Positions 8,795 through 17,752 of a stretch of DNA of 64,000 nt are shown here, in pieces. The notes beneath the pieces are model-generated. The model made no database searches, had not been told where the DNA came from, and saw only the letters and a list, made by a program, of their open reading frames with translations. Position numbers and translations under genes: made by a program. The stretch's first letter is position 1, and the number at the start of each line of letters is the position of its first letter. This stretch comes from Phreatobacter oligotrophus (GTDB lineage: Bacteria; Pseudomonadota; Alphaproteobacteria; Rhizobiales; Phreatobacteraceae). The stretch lies in contig NZ_PZZL01000009.1 in assembly GCF_003046185.1 (NCBI RefSeq), positions 147,340-211,339 on the forward strand, written 5' to 3'.

Positions 8795-9600
8795 GCATCG
8801 GACCCGCCACCATGACCACTGCCCTCACCGACGAGAACCGCGCCAAGCTGAAGCGCGTCTCCACCGCGACACTCACCACCGCCCTGTTCAAGCGCGGCTT
8901 CCGCAACCAGTTCATCCAGGACGTGAGGCCGCTGAACCCGGCCGCGCCGCGCATGGTCGGCGAGGCCTATACGCTGCGCTACATCCCCGCGCGCGAGGAC
9001 CTCGACCATCTCGGCGTCTTCGAGGACTGGGAGCATCCCCAGCGCAAGGCGGTCGAGGAATGCCCGCCCGGCCATGTCATGGTCATCGACAGCCGCAAGG
9101 ATCCGCGTGCCGCCTCGGCCGGCGGCATCCTGATCTCCCGCCTTCACCAGCGCGGCGTCGCCGGCATCGTCACCGATGGCGGCTTCCGCGACAGCCCGGA
9201 AATCGCCGCCATGGACTTCGCCGTCTACCACAACCGTCCAAGTGCCCCGACCAACCTCATCCGCCACCACGCCACCGACATCAACGTGCCGATCGGCTGC
9301 GGTGACGTCCCGGTCTTCCCCGGCGACATCGTCGTGGGCGATGCCGAGGGCGTGGTCGTGATCCCCGCCCATCTCGCCAACGAGATCGCCGCGGAGACCT
9401 ATGAGCAGACCGCCTTCGAGGACTTCGTCGAAGAGAAGGTGCGCGAGGGGCGCACCATCTTCGGGCTCTATCCCGCCAACGAGGCGACCAAGGCCGAGTT
9501 CAAGGCCTGGCGCCCCGGCTGGAAGCAACGAACCGGCCGGCCCGGGCTCAATGCGCTCCGGCCGCTCCCGCCGCCTGCGGCCGCCGCATCAGCGGGATGA
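8791..9600 (+). CDS. RraA-family protein (HMG/4-carboxy-4-hydroxy-2-oxoadipate aldolase-like)
   Basis: 269 residues. The RraA core is visible: SAGGILISRLHQRGVAGIV, then the TDGGFRD motif carrying the Arg-Asp active-site pair, then PGDIVVGDAEGVVVIP. Catabolic members cleave 4-hydroxy-4-methyl-2-oxoglutarate-type acids with a divalent metal; others only inhibit RNase E. Linkage to a carboxylate receptor favours the catabolic role. ATG 8791 overlaps the tctC stop by 4 bp; an internal ATG at 8812 is possible. The proline/alanine-rich C-terminus runs 53 bp into the convergent emrB-like gene. Confidence 0.87.
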   Translation: MSIGPATMTTALTDENRAKLKRVSTATLTTALFKRGFRNQFIQDVRPLNPAAPRMVGEAYTLRYIPAREDLDHLGVFEDWEHPQRKAVEECPPGHVMVIDSRKDPRAASAGGILISRLHQRGVAGIVTDGGFRDSPEIAAMDFAVYHNRPSAPTNLIRHHATDINVPIGCGDVPVFPGDIVVGDAEGVVVIPAHLANEIAAETYEQTAFEDFVEEKVREGRTIFGLYPANEATKAEFKAWRPGWKQRTGRPGLNALRPLPPPAAAASAG

Positions 9601-11134
9601 GCAGCAGCATCATCAGGAACAGCGCGGTGAGCGCCAGGAAGACGTCGCCGAGCGCCATGACGAAGGCCTCGCGGCGCACCATGGCCGCCATCTGCTTGAT
9701 GGCGGCGAGTTCGGCATCCGAGCCCAGCGACTGATATTGCTGGGTGAGGGCCGCCAGGGTCTCCTCGGCCGTGGTTCGCCCCCAGGCGACGGAATCGCGC
9801 AGGCGCTGCAGGTGCAGGTCGGTGCGGTTGTTCATCAGCGTGTTGATGAGCGCGAGCCCCACCGCGCCGCCGAGATTGCGCGTGAGGTTGTAGAGGCCGG
9901 CGGCATTCTTCATCCGCGCCGGCGGCATGGTGCCCAGCGACAGGTTGTTGATGGGCACCATGCACAGCATCAGCGCCGAGCCGCGCAGCACCTGCGGGAT
10001 GATGAGCTCGCCGAAGGTCCAGTCCTTGGTGATGAAACTCGCCTGCCAGGTGCCGGCGGCGAAGAGAATGAAGCCGCAGGCCATCATCAGCCGCAGGTCC
10101 ATGCTTCGCGACAGGCGGCCCACGATCGGCGCCGAGATGAACATGACGATGCCCGTGAGGAACATGGTCTCGCCGATCATCAGCGCCGAGAAGCCGCGCA
10201 CGCGGCTGAGATAGACCGGGTACAGATAAGTCAGGCCGTAGAGCCCGATGCCGCAGATGAAGGAGGCGAGGCACCCGCTCCAGAAGTTGCGGTTGCCGAA
10301 GGCCGTCAGGTCGACGATCGGCACGTCCTGCGTGAAGGCACGCCAGAAGAAGACGACGGCGCCGGTGACGCAGAGCACGGCGCAGAGGAGGACAAGGTGG
10401 TCCTGGAACCAGTCCTTGCTCGGCCCTTCCTCCAGCACGAATTCGAGGCAACCGAGGAATATCGCCATGCCCGCGAGGCCGATCCAGTCGAAGCGCTTCA
10501 GCAGCGCCGGCTCGGGTCTGTCGAAGTCCACCAGCCGCCAGACCATGAGGCAGACGATGATCCCGGCCGGCACGTTGATGAGGAACAGCCAGTGCCAGGA
10601 GAAGAGGTCGGTGAGATAGCCGCCGACCGTCGGGCCGATGGTCGGGGCCAGCGTCGCCACCATGCCGATCATCGGCGAGATCACCGCTCGCTTCGACGGC
10701 GGGAACGCGGTGAAGGCCGTGGCAAAGACGGTCGGGATCATCGCCCCGCCGAGGAAGCCCTGCAGCGTCCGCCAGATGATCATCTCGGTGATCGAGCCGG
10801 ACATCGCGCACATCAGGCTCATCAGCGTGAAACCGGCGCAGGAGGCGGTGAAGATCACCCGCGTCGAGAGCGCCCGCGACAGCAGCCCCGACAGGGGGAT
10901 CATGATGACTTCGGCGATCAGGTAGGAGGTCTGGACCCAGGAGATTTCGTCGGCGCTGGCCGAGAGACCTGCCTGGATCTCGGCGAGCGAGGCCGAGACG
11001 ATCTGGATGTCCAGGATCGCCATGAACATGCCGAAGACCATGGCGAGGAAGGCGAAGACCCGCGACAGCGGCACCCTGTCGGCCGGCACGGCGACCGGCG
11101 GTTCTGCCGTCATGGTGCCCGCTGCCGCGCTCAC
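9548..11134 (-). CDS. DHA2-family MFS drug efflux permease (EmrB-like)
   Basis: 528 residues with the 14-TM pattern of the DHA2 subfamily. Early helices contain LDIQIVSASLAEI and SWVQTSYLIAEVIMIPLSG; motif C is seen around LAPTIGPTVGGYL, and SWHWLFLINVPAG follows. This proton-driven inner-membrane exporter would work with the membrane-fusion protein encoded immediately upstream, whose stop overlaps this start (ATGA). Expected substrates are hydrophobic drugs or uncouplers. The 3' end overlaps the convergent RraA-like gene. Confidence 0.93.
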   Translation of the reverse strand: MSAAAGTMTAEPPVAVPADRVPLSRVFAFLAMVFGMFMAILDIQIVSASLAEIQAGLSASADEISWVQTSYLIAEVIMIPLSGLLSRALSTRVIFTASCAGFTLMSLMCAMSGSITEMIIWRTLQGFLGGAMIPTVFATAFTAFPPSKRAVISPMIGMVATLAPTIGPTVGGYLTDLFSWHWLFLINVPAGIIVCLMVWRLVDFDRPEPALLKRFDWIGLAGMAIFLGCLEFVLEEGPSKDWFQDHLVLLCAVLCVTGAVVFFWRAFTQDVPIVDLTAFGNRNFWSGCLASFICGIGLYGLTYLYPVYLSRVRGFSALMIGETMFLTGIVMFISAPIVGRLSRSMDLRLMMACGFILFAAGTWQASFITKDWTFGELIIPQVLRGSALMLCMVPINNLSLGTMPPARMKNAAGLYNLTRNLGGAVGLALINTLMNNRTDLHLQRLRDSVAWGRTTAEETLAALTQQYQSLGSDAELAAIKQMAAMVRREAFVMALGDVFLALTALFLMMLLLIPLMRRPQAAGAAGAH

Positions 11135-12315
11135 GGCGCCGACCTGGCGGTCAGGGCCCGGCCACCGTCAGCGGGCTGGCTGCGAGGGGCGACCGCACCG
11201 ACCTTGGACGGCGCGGCACCGCCGTCCGTGCGGATGGAGACGACCACCGACATGCCGGGGCGAAGACGCCCCTCCGCCAGTGTCTCCGCGTCGAGGCGGA
11301 TGCGGACGGGGATTCGCTGGACGATCTTGGTGAAGTTGCCGGTGGCATTTTCCGGGGGCAGCAGCGAGAACTGCGATCCGGAGGCCGGCGAGATGCTGTC
11401 GACGCGGCCTGCGAGCACCCTTCCGCCGAACGCATCCACCGCCACCGTCGCGGGCTCGCCGACCGCGATGCGGGCGAGCTGTGTCTCCTTGAGGTTCGCC
11501 TCGACATAGGTCGTGCCGGTGTCGACGAGGGCCAGGAGACGCGTGCCGGCCTGCACATACTGCCCGACCTGGACGGCCCGGTTGCCGACGACGCCATCGA
11601 TGGGGGCGCGGATCTCGGTGAAGGCGAGGTCGCGGCGGGCGCGGTCGAGGGCGGCCTCGAGCTCCACTTTCGTGCGCTGCGCCTCGGCAAGCTGCGCCTT
11701 CAGCACCGTCGTTTGCGCCTCGGCACCAAGGATGGCGGCTCTCGCCTGGGCAATCTGGGCCCGGTTGCGCTCCCGATCGGCCTTCGCCGTATCGAGCGCC
11801 GCCTGGCTGGTGAACTCCTGGCTGAGCAGACGCTGGGCACGGGCGAGGGCGGCCTCGACGCGGGGTGTGTCAGCCTCGACTGCGGAGAGCTGGGCGCGGG
11901 CCTGCTCCACCGTCGCGCCCTGAGCCTCGACCTGCGTCTCGATCCGCTGGATTGTCGCATCCTGCGTGGCGACGCGGGCCGCAGCGGAATCCACTGCCAG
12001 CCGGTAGTCGCCGTCATCGATCTTCGCCAGAAGGTCGCCGGCCTTTACCGCGGCGTTGTCGCGGGCCACGACCTGCGTGACATAGCCGGCAATCTTGGCA
12101 GCGAGCACCGTCGTGTCGGCCTTCACATAGGCATCATCCGTCGAGACCGTGAAGCGACCGTTCACCCACCAGTCCCAGCCGAACCAGCCACCAGCGGCAA
12201 CCGCCACCAGCCCGATCACCGCGAGGATCCGTGCGGGGCGGCGACCCTTCGGAACCGGAGCTGCCGCGACCGGTGCTGGCGTGGCGGCGGGAGGCGAACC
12301 GGGTGTCTCGGCCAT
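11131..12315 (-). CDS. HlyD/EmrA-family membrane fusion protein
   Basis: 394 residues. One N-terminal membrane anchor (about residues 25-45, ILAVIGLVAVAAGGWFGW) is followed by a split biotinyl-lipoyl domain and a long alpha-helical hairpin rich in Ala/Gln/Glu (about 95-220). The beta-barrel region contains FTEIRAPIDGVVGNRAVQVGQYV. It would bridge the EmrB-like pump to an outer-membrane channel. ATG 12315 is preceded by GGAGGT at good spacing, which decides it over an upstream in-frame ATG that would lie beyond the operator. Confidence 0.92.
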   Translation of the reverse strand: MAETPGSPPAATPAPVAAAPVPKGRRPARILAVIGLVAVAAGGWFGWDWWVNGRFTVSTDDAYVKADTTVLAAKIAGYVTQVVARDNAAVKAGDLLAKIDDGDYRLAVDSAAARVATQDATIQRIETQVEAQGATVEQARAQLSAVEADTPRVEAALARAQRLLSQEFTSQAALDTAKADRERNRAQIAQARAAILGAEAQTTVLKAQLAEAQRTKVELEAALDRARRDLAFTEIRAPIDGVVGNRAVQVGQYVQAGTRLLALVDTGTTYVEANLKETQLARIAVGEPATVAVDAFGGRVLAGRVDSISPASGSQFSLLPPENATGNFTKIVQRIPVRIRLDAETLAEGRLRPGMSVVVSIRTDGGAAPSKVGAVAPRSQPADGGRALTARSAP

Positions 12316-12329
12316 GGCGACCTCCAATG

Positions 12330-12341
12330 AACTGTACAGTT
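12330..12341. promoter_or_regulatory. Candidate TetR operator between emrAB-like and tetR genes
   Basis: AACTGTACAGTT is a perfect 12-bp palindrome, 15 bp upstream of the emrA-like start and within the 107-bp interval to the divergent tetR gene. TTGACT at 12352-12357 could serve as a -35 element for the rightward promoter. Position and symmetry fit a shared operator for autoregulation and pump repression; binding is inferred. Confidence 0.6.
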
Positions 12342-12422
12342 TAGTTTTATCTTGACTTAGCCCGCAGCCTCGGCGAGGACAAGCGGCCTTCAAGGGCGAT
12401 CCGGCATGGGAGATGAGCGCAA

Positions 12423-13082
12423 ATGGGAGATCGGCAGGCCGAGGCCGCCGTGGCGACAGCGCCGGATCTGGACAGCGCCAAGCGCCGCCAGATCCTCGAC
12501 GGAGCGCGCCGGGTCTTCTTCGAACGCGGCTTCGAGGCGGCCAGCATGGATGCCATCACCCGCGCCGCCGGCGTCTCCAAGGCGACGATCTATGCCTATT
12601 TCCCCAGCAAGGAGGATCTCATCGTCGCCCTCGTGACGATCGAGAAGCGTGAGCAGGCCGAACGGTTCGCGCTCCCGTCCGACGACCAGCGGCCGCTGGC
12701 CGAGGTCCTCACCGAGCTCGGCACCCGCACCATCCTCGCCATGGCCCGGCCCGACGCCGTGCAGCGCCTGCGCCTCGTCGTCGGCCTTGCGCCGCGCATG
12801 CCGGAGATCGGCCGCGCCTTCTTCGAGGATGGCCCGCAATTCTCCACCCGCCGGCTCGGCGATTATTTCGAGCGCCTGGTGCGGGAGGGGCGCCTCACCG
12901 CCGCCGATCCCTACCGCGCCGCCCGGCAGTTCCTCGATCTCTGCCTCGCCGATACCAGCCGCGCCATCATCTTCGGCATGGACCCGACTGTGACCGCCGA
13001 CGAGGCGGCAGCCCATGCCCGCATGGCCACCGAGACCTTCCTGCGCGCCTATCCGGCGACAGATCCTGCCTCGCGTGGCTGA
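12423..13082 (+). CDS. TetR/AcrR-family transcriptional regulator
   Basis: 219 residues. The N-terminal helix-turn-helix spans about residues 20-66, with the signature ITRAAGVSKATIYAYFPSKE. The C-terminal domain has an AcrR-like fold with the YFERLVREGRLTAADPYRAARQFL segment. It is divergent from the EmrAB-type pump and probably represses it in response to pump substrates. The ATG at 12423 is used; another in-frame ATG 18 bp upstream is possible. Confidence 0.9.
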   Translation: MGDRQAEAAVATAPDLDSAKRRQILDGARRVFFERGFEAASMDAITRAAGVSKATIYAYFPSKEDLIVALVTIEKREQAERFALPSDDQRPLAEVLTELGTRTILAMARPDAVQRLRLVVGLAPRMPEIGRAFFEDGPQFSTRRLGDYFERLVREGRLTAADPYRAARQFLDLCLADTSRAIIFGMDPTVTADEAAAHARMATETFLRAYPATDPASRG

Positions 13083-13164
13083 GAGGGGAACGGCCGCCGC
13101 TCCCGCCGGTTGGTGATGAGGACGGGTCGTTTCGACCCGTCGTCACCGAGGCGAGGAGGATGCC

Positions 13165-13326
13165 GTGAATCATCCGATCAACCATCCCAAGGAGCCCGGC
13201 GGCTGGGGCGAACCGGTCGAGGCGGAGCAGCAGGCGCCCGAGCGCGATCCCATGCCGAAGGACCGCCGGCGCGAGACCGATCCCGCGCCCTTCGCCGATC
13301 CCGCCGAAACGCGCGATCGCCGCTGA
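13165..13326 (+). CDS. Small hydrophilic hypothetical protein, 53 aa
   Basis: A GTG start at 13165 is preceded by GAGGAGG at ideal spacing. An ATG at 13160 in another frame gives only ATG-CCG-TGA. The product is rich in Pro, Glu, Asp and Arg (begins MNHPINHPKEPGGW), with no hydrophobic segment, so it is probably disordered. I do not recognise a family. It follows tetR by 82 bp. Confidence 0.5.
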   Translation: MNHPINHPKEPGGWGEPVEAEQQAPERDPMPKDRRRETDPAPFADPAETRDRR

Positions 13327-13338
13327 AGGAGCCGCGCC

Positions 13339-13488
13339 ATACCCACCGACCTGCCGACACCCCCGGCCAAAACCGGCGAGGGGCCGGTCAAGCTGCCCAA
13401 ACGCCACGTCCAGATCGATCATGACGTGATCCTCCCGGAACCCCGTCCATCGGACGAGCCGGATGCGATCATGCCGGGAGATCGCTAG
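13339..13488 (+). CDS. Possible small ORF with ATA start, 49 codons
   Basis: AAGGAG at 13326-13331 sits 7 bp before ATA (13339), which opens 49 sense codons ending at TAG 13486-13488. The frame is the same as that of the 53-residue ORF just upstream, separated by its TGA and four codons. The predicted peptide is proline-rich and contains PKRHVQIDHDVILPEPRPSDE. It could be a gene with a rare or mutated start, or the tail of a once-longer gene split by the TGA. Weak call. Confidence 0.25.
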   Translation: MPTDLPTPPAKTGEGPVKLPKRHVQIDHDVILPEPRPSDEPDAIMPGDR

Positions 13489-13541
13489 GCGGATGGCGCC
13501 GGTCCGCCGACGCCCGCGCCTGCGATTCCCTGAGCACCATC

Positions 13542-13567
13542 AAAAAGGGGGAGCCGCCGGCTCCCCC
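13542..13567 (-). terminator. Rho-independent terminator for the PNPOx-like gene
   Basis: A perfect 9-bp stem (GGGGGAGCC at 13547-13555 pairing with 13559-13567) with a 3-nt loop is followed on the minus strand by a run of five T. It lies about 30 bp after the stop of the leftward gene. Confidence 0.8.
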
Positions 13568-13595
13568 TTGTCGCGTCTGACCGGGCTGCTGCGGC

Positions 13596-14087
13596 TCAGC
13601 GCATTCCGACCTTGGCATTGGTGCCGAGATCCGGACGCCCGCCCGTCGCCGCCGCCACGGCCATCTTCACAGCGCTGACAATGCGCCCCGGGCCCTGCCA
13701 GAATTCGGCCTCCGTCGGACGAACCTCGACGAGTTGGATCGCCGGGTCGTCCGGCGTGTCCCAGAAGGCCTGGGCCCCGACCGACCAGAGCTCCTTGATG
13801 CGGGCGCGGTCGTTGCTGATGCGCGCTGTCCCCGAGACCGAGACATAGCGCTGACCCTTCGGGTCGGCGAAGGCCAGGCAGACCTTCGGGTCCTCGCGCA
13901 CTTCGTCGTCCTTGGAACCTTCGGCATCGGTGAGGAAGAAGATCGCATTCTCCTGCCGCTTCACCGACGCGGCCATCGGGCGGGCGCGCAGCATGTCCGC
14001 GCCCTGGCGCGACGTAACCAGCATACCGATGCCGATGGTCTCGATGAGGTCGTAGACGGCGTCCGGGGTCCCGGCTTCGTGGCTCAT
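13596..14087 (-). CDS. Pyridoxamine 5'-phosphate oxidase-fold (general stress protein 26-like)
   Basis: 163 residues. The FMN-binding split barrel is indicated by VYDLIETIGIGMLVTSRQG near the N-terminus, then ARPMAASVKRQENAIFFLTD, KVCLAFADP and VSVSGTARIS. Such proteins bind flavin or heme-type cofactors and are often stress-induced; a catalytic role is not certain. ATG 14087 has AGGAGA 5-6 nt upstream. It is a single-gene unit with its own terminator and lies divergent from the HWE kinase gene. Confidence 0.85.
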   Translation of the reverse strand: MSHEAGTPDAVYDLIETIGIGMLVTSRQGADMLRARPMAASVKRQENAIFFLTDAEGSKDDEVREDPKVCLAFADPKGQRYVSVSGTARISNDRARIKELWSVGAQAFWDTPDDPAIQLVEVRPTEAEFWQGPGRIVSAVKMAVAAATGGRPDLGTNAKVGMR

Positions 14088-14227
14088 GGCTGTCTCCTGA
14101 GGTGATGCCGAGACAAGCGCTGACAACGCCGGCGGTTCCGTCGTCAAAGTCTCTCCACGCAGTTGGAACCAGCTCCCATTGACCGCGTTGACGCAGGTCC
14201 GGCGCTATGGGCCGGTGAAGGAGACCC

Positions 14228-15268
14228 ATGCGCGACACGGGGAGGGCCGGCGACGCGGAGCACGATGTCGCCGAACGGCTTCATCAGCGAGAGGCGGAGC
14301 TGGCGCGGGTGCAACGGATCGGACAGGTCGGCGGCCTCGAGGTCGACCTGACCGGAGGCCAGTTTCGCAACCGCCGGTCACCCGAATATCTCCAGCTCCA
14401 TGGCCTGCCCGAGGATGCCACCCATGAGACCCACGAGGCCTGGGTCGCCCGCATCCATGCCGAGGATCGCCAGCGGGTGGTTGAGCATTTCAAGGCCGCG
14501 GTGGCCGGCACCGACACGGACTACACCGCCGAATACCGCATCATCCGGCCCTCTGACGGGGCCTTGCGCTGGATCCTCGCCAAGGCGGAGATCGAGCGCG
14601 GCCAGAGCGGCGAGCCCCTGCGCCTCGTCGGCGCCCATATCGACGTGACGGCGCGCCGGGTCGCGGAGGAGGAGAAGGAGCTTCTCGCCCGCGAGCTCGC
14701 CCACCGCATCAAGAACGTCTTCGCGGTGGTGCAGGGCGTCATCATGCTGTCGGCACGTTCCCAGACCGAGCACCTCGCCTTCGCCCGCGCGGTCAGCGAG
14801 CGCATCGCCGCTCTCGCCCAGGCGACGCAATATGTCGCTCCTGGCGGCCTGCAGCGCGGCGAGCGTGTGCCCCTCCTTGGCTTCCTGCGCCAGATGCTCG
14901 CGCCCTATGACGACCTTCGCCCAGGCGCCGTGACGCTGGAGGGCGACGAGATCGAGATCGGCCCGCGGGCCGCCACCGCCTTCGCATTGATGGTGCACGA
15001 ACTCGCCACCAACGCGGTGAAATATGGCGCGCTGGCCGGCAGCGACGGCCGCCTCGCACTGTCCGTCGTGCGCGGGAGCGAGCGCGTCGAGATCACCTGG
15101 CGCGAACGGTCGGAGCGCCCCATCGCCAGGCCGGCGCGCCAGGGCTTCGGCACCGAGCTGATCCAGAAGGTGCTGGCGGGCCAGTTCCGCACCGGTCTGG
15201 ACATCACCTGGCTGCAGGCCGGCCTCGACGCCCGCCTTGCGGTCGCGCCCGAGCATCTGGCGCGCTGA
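14228..15268 (+). CDS. PAS-domain HWE-family sensor histidine kinase
   Basis: 346 residues. A PAS/PAC fold covers about residues 28-145 (RIGQVGGLEVDL to GAHIDVTARR). The HWE/HisKA_2 dimerisation segment follows, with phospho-acceptor His159 in ELAHRIKNVFAVVQ. The ATPase domain has an N-box MVHELATNAVKYGAL, the ITWRE motif that gives the HWE family its name, and GFGTEL. There is no membrane segment, so it is a cytosolic sensor, in alphaproteobacteria often for light, redox or general stress signalling. No response regulator is adjacent. Confidence 0.9.
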   Translation: MRDTGRAGDAEHDVAERLHQREAELARVQRIGQVGGLEVDLTGGQFRNRRSPEYLQLHGLPEDATHETHEAWVARIHAEDRQRVVEHFKAAVAGTDTDYTAEYRIIRPSDGALRWILAKAEIERGQSGEPLRLVGAHIDVTARRVAEEEKELLARELAHRIKNVFAVVQGVIMLSARSQTEHLAFARAVSERIAALAQATQYVAPGGLQRGERVPLLGFLRQMLAPYDDLRPGAVTLEGDEIEIGPRAATAFALMVHELATNAVKYGALAGSDGRLALSVVRGSERVEITWRERSERPIARPARQGFGTELIQKVLAGQFRTGLDITWLQAGLDARLAVAPEHLAR

Positions 15269-15377
15269 TCCCGTTACCCGTCCCGCGCACGGCGCCTCTT
15301 CGCGGCGCGCCCATTCCCCGCCACCGCGGGGCGCGCTAGCGTGCGTCCAAATCGATTCAAAAGACGAGGACACGCCC

Positions 15378-16364
15378 ATGCATATCCTGATCATCGGCGC
15401 CGCCGGCATGATCGGCCGCAAGCTCACCGAATGCCTGGTGAAGGACGGCGGGCTCGGCGGCCAGCCGGTCACCGAACTGTCGCTGGTCGACGTGGTGGCG
15501 CCCGAGGCGCCTGCCGGCTTTTCCGGCAAGGTGACGAGCTGGGCCGTCGACATCTCCTTTCCCAACACCGCCGGCCCCATGGTCGCCGGCCGCCCCGATG
15601 TCATCTTCCACCTCGCCGCCATCGTCTCCGGCGAGGCCGAGGTCGATTTCGACAAGGGCTACCGCATCAATCTCGACGGCACCCGCCAGCTCTTCGAGGC
15701 GATCCGCCAGGAGGGCGTGAAGGCGCCCTATCACCCGCGCGTCGTCTTCACCTCGTCCATCGCCGTCTATGGCGCGCCCTTCCCCGACGCCATCCACGAC
15801 GAGTTCTTCCTCACCCCGCTCACCAGCTACGGCACGCAGAAGGCCATCGGCGAACTGCTGCTCGCCGACTATTCGCGCAAGGGCTTCTTCGACGGCATAG
15901 GTATCCGCCTGCCGACCATCTGCGTGCGCCCCGGCAAGCCCAACAAGGCGGCCTCCGGCTTCTTCTCCAACATCATCCGCGAGCCGCTGGTCGGCCAGGA
16001 GGCGATCCTGCCCGTCGGCGAGGACGTGGTGCACACCCATGCGAGCCCGCGCTCGGCGGTGGGCTTCCTCATCCATGCCGCGACCATGGACACGGCCCAG
16101 CTCGGCTGGCGTCGCAGCCTCGCCATGCCCGGCGTCGCCGCTTCCGTCGGCGAGCAGCTCGAGGCGCTGCGCAAGATCGGCGGCGACAAGGCGCTGAAGC
16201 TGGTGCGCCGTGAGCCGGACGAGCTCATCATCCGCATCGTTTCCGGCTGGTCGCGCCGCTTCGACGCCAAGCGCGCCGCCTCCCTCGGTTTCAAGGCGGA
16301 GACGAGCTTCGAGGAGATCGTCCGCGCCCATGTCGAGGACGAGCTCGGGGGCAAGGTGGCCTGA
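15378..16364 (+). CDS. denD: D-erythronate dehydrogenase-like extended SDR
   Basis: 328 residues of an NAD-dependent epimerase/dehydratase fold. It has GAAGMIG near the N-terminus and the catalytic pair Tyr151/Lys155 in [20 protein letters not shown] and [28 protein letters not shown] are characteristic of the DenD group, which oxidises D-erythronate to the 2-keto acid in four-carbon sugar-acid catabolism. The usual partners (otnK, otnC, otnI) are absent from the window, so the physiological substrate is uncertain. ATG 15378 matches the family N-terminus. Confidence 0.82.
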   Translation: MHILIIGAAGMIGRKLTECLVKDGGLGGQPVTELSLVDVVAPEAPAGFSGKVTSWAVDISFPNTAGPMVAGRPDVIFHLAAIVSGEAEVDFDKGYRINLDGTRQLFEAIRQEGVKAPYHPRVVFTSSIAVYGAPFPDAIHDEFFLTPLTSYGTQKAIGELLLADYSRKGFFDGIGIRLPTICVRPGKPNKAASGFFSNIIREPLVGQEAILPVGEDVVHTHASPRSAVGFLIHAATMDTAQLGWRRSLAMPGVAASVGEQLEALRKIGGDKALKLVRREPDELIIRIVSGWSRRFDAKRAASLGFKAETSFEEIVRAHVEDELGGKVA

Positions 16365-16371
16365 TCCGCCC

Positions 16372-17085
16372 ATGCGCTTCGTCTCGCCGCTCGTCCCCGG
16401 CCGCCTGGTCAAGCGCTACAAGCGCTTCCTGGCGGACGTGATCCTCGACAGCGGCGAGGCGATCACCGCCCATTGCGCCAATCCCGGCTCGATGATGGGG
16501 CTCCAGGGCGAGGGCAACCGCGTCTGGCTGTCAAAATCCGACAATCCCGCGCGGAAGCTCAGCCATTCCTGGGAACTGGTGGAGGCCGATGTCGGCTTCG
16601 GGCCGGAGATGATCGGCATCAACACCGCCCATCCCAACACCCTCGTCGATGAGGCGATCCGCGACGGCACCATTACCGAACTTACCGGCTACCCGGACCT
16701 CAAGCGCGAGGTCGCCTATGGCAAGGCGAGCCGCGTCGACATGATGCTGAGCGGGGGGAATCGTCCACCCTGCTATGTCGAGGTGAAGAACGTCCACCTC
16801 ATGCGCCAGCCCGGCCTTGCCGAGTTTCCGGATTCGGTGACGGCGCGTGGCGCCAAGCACCTCGAGGAGCTCGGCGACATGGTCGCAGCCGGCCACCGGG
16901 CGGTGATGGTCTTCCTCATCCAGTATGGCGGCGCGGAGACCTTCGCGCTGGCCCGTGACATCGACCGGGCCTATGGCGAGGCCTTCGACCGGGCGCGTGG
17001 CCGCGGCGTCGAGATGCTGGCCTATCGCTGCCACCTGACGCCCGAGGCGATCACCGTCGCCGGGCGCGTTCCCATCGCCGAATGA
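16372..17085 (+). CDS. sfsA: SfsA-family DNA-binding/nuclease-like protein
   Basis: 237 residues, standard SfsA length. Family features seen are [17 protein letters not shown] at the N-terminus, [24 protein letters not shown], and the nuclease-like [10 protein letters not shown] segment with Glu-x-Lys, followed by [14 protein letters not shown]. SfsA was named for effects on sugar fermentation gene expression, and later work suggests nuclease activity. It starts 7 bp after the denD-like stop and is probably co-transcribed. Confidence 0.92.
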   Translation: MRFVSPLVPGRLVKRYKRFLADVILDSGEAITAHCANPGSMMGLQGEGNRVWLSKSDNPARKLSHSWELVEADVGFGPEMIGINTAHPNTLVDEAIRDGTITELTGYPDLKREVAYGKASRVDMMLSGGNRPPCYVEVKNVHLMRQPGLAEFPDSVTARGAKHLEELGDMVAAGHRAVMVFLIQYGGAETFALARDIDRAYGEAFDRARGRGVEMLAYRCHLTPEAITVAGRVPIAE

Positions 17086-17174
17086 GCCGCCCCCGTCCGG
17101 CCGGGTTGTCGCCCGCCCCCGTCTGCGGCATGAGCGTGGCCAAGGCGCGAGGGCCGCGACCGATGGAGTGAGCG

Positions 17175-17678
17175 ATGAGCGTGAAGCCGGGCTGGCAGGG
17201 CCGCTTCTTCGAGGATTTCGAGATCGGCGACGTCTACAAGCACCCGCTCGGGCGCACCGTCACCCAGGCCGACAACATCTGGTTCACGCTGCTGACCCAG
17301 AATACCGCCCACCCGCATTTCGACGCGAACTATGCGGCCAATACCGGCTTCGGCAAGCAGCTGGTCAATTCCTGCTTCACCATCGCGCTGGTCACCGGCC
17401 AGTCCGTCACCGACATCAGCCAGAACGTCTTCGCCAATCTCGGCTGGGACGAGGTGCGCCTGCCGCACCCGGTCTATGAGGGGGACACGATTTACTCGGA
17501 GAGCGAGGTGCTGGAGAAGCGCGATTCCGGCTCGCGGCCGGAGGTCGGCATCCTCACGGTGCGCACCAAGGGCTACACCCAGGCCGGCGACGTGGTGATC
17601 ACCTTCAAGCGCACGGTGATGGTCTATCGCCGCGGCCAGGGGCCGGGCGGCAAGCACCGGCCCGAGCCGAAGGCGTGA
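17175..17678 (+). CDS. MaoC-family hot-dog dehydratase
   Basis: 167 residues forming a single hot-dog domain. FEDFEIGDVYKHPLGRTVTQADN is followed by the hydratase-2-like region with the Asp/His pair around HPHFDANYA and the HPVYEGDTIYSESEVLEKR motif. The pattern resembles mesaconyl-CoA or other enoyl-CoA hydratases of the MaoC type. It stands alone, and converges with the aminotransferase gene over a 74-bp spacer. Confidence 0.87.
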   Translation: MSVKPGWQGRFFEDFEIGDVYKHPLGRTVTQADNIWFTLLTQNTAHPHFDANYAANTGFGKQLVNSCFTIALVTGQSVTDISQNVFANLGWDEVRLPHPVYEGDTIYSESEVLEKRDSGSRPEVGILTVRTKGYTQAGDVVITFKRTVMVYRRGQGPGGKHRPEPKA

Positions 17679-17752
17679 GGGGCAGGGGTCCAGGCCGGTT
17701 GCCGCCCATTCGGGCGGAGCGCTGTGGGGGGCCCGGTTCAACTCGCAGTCGA

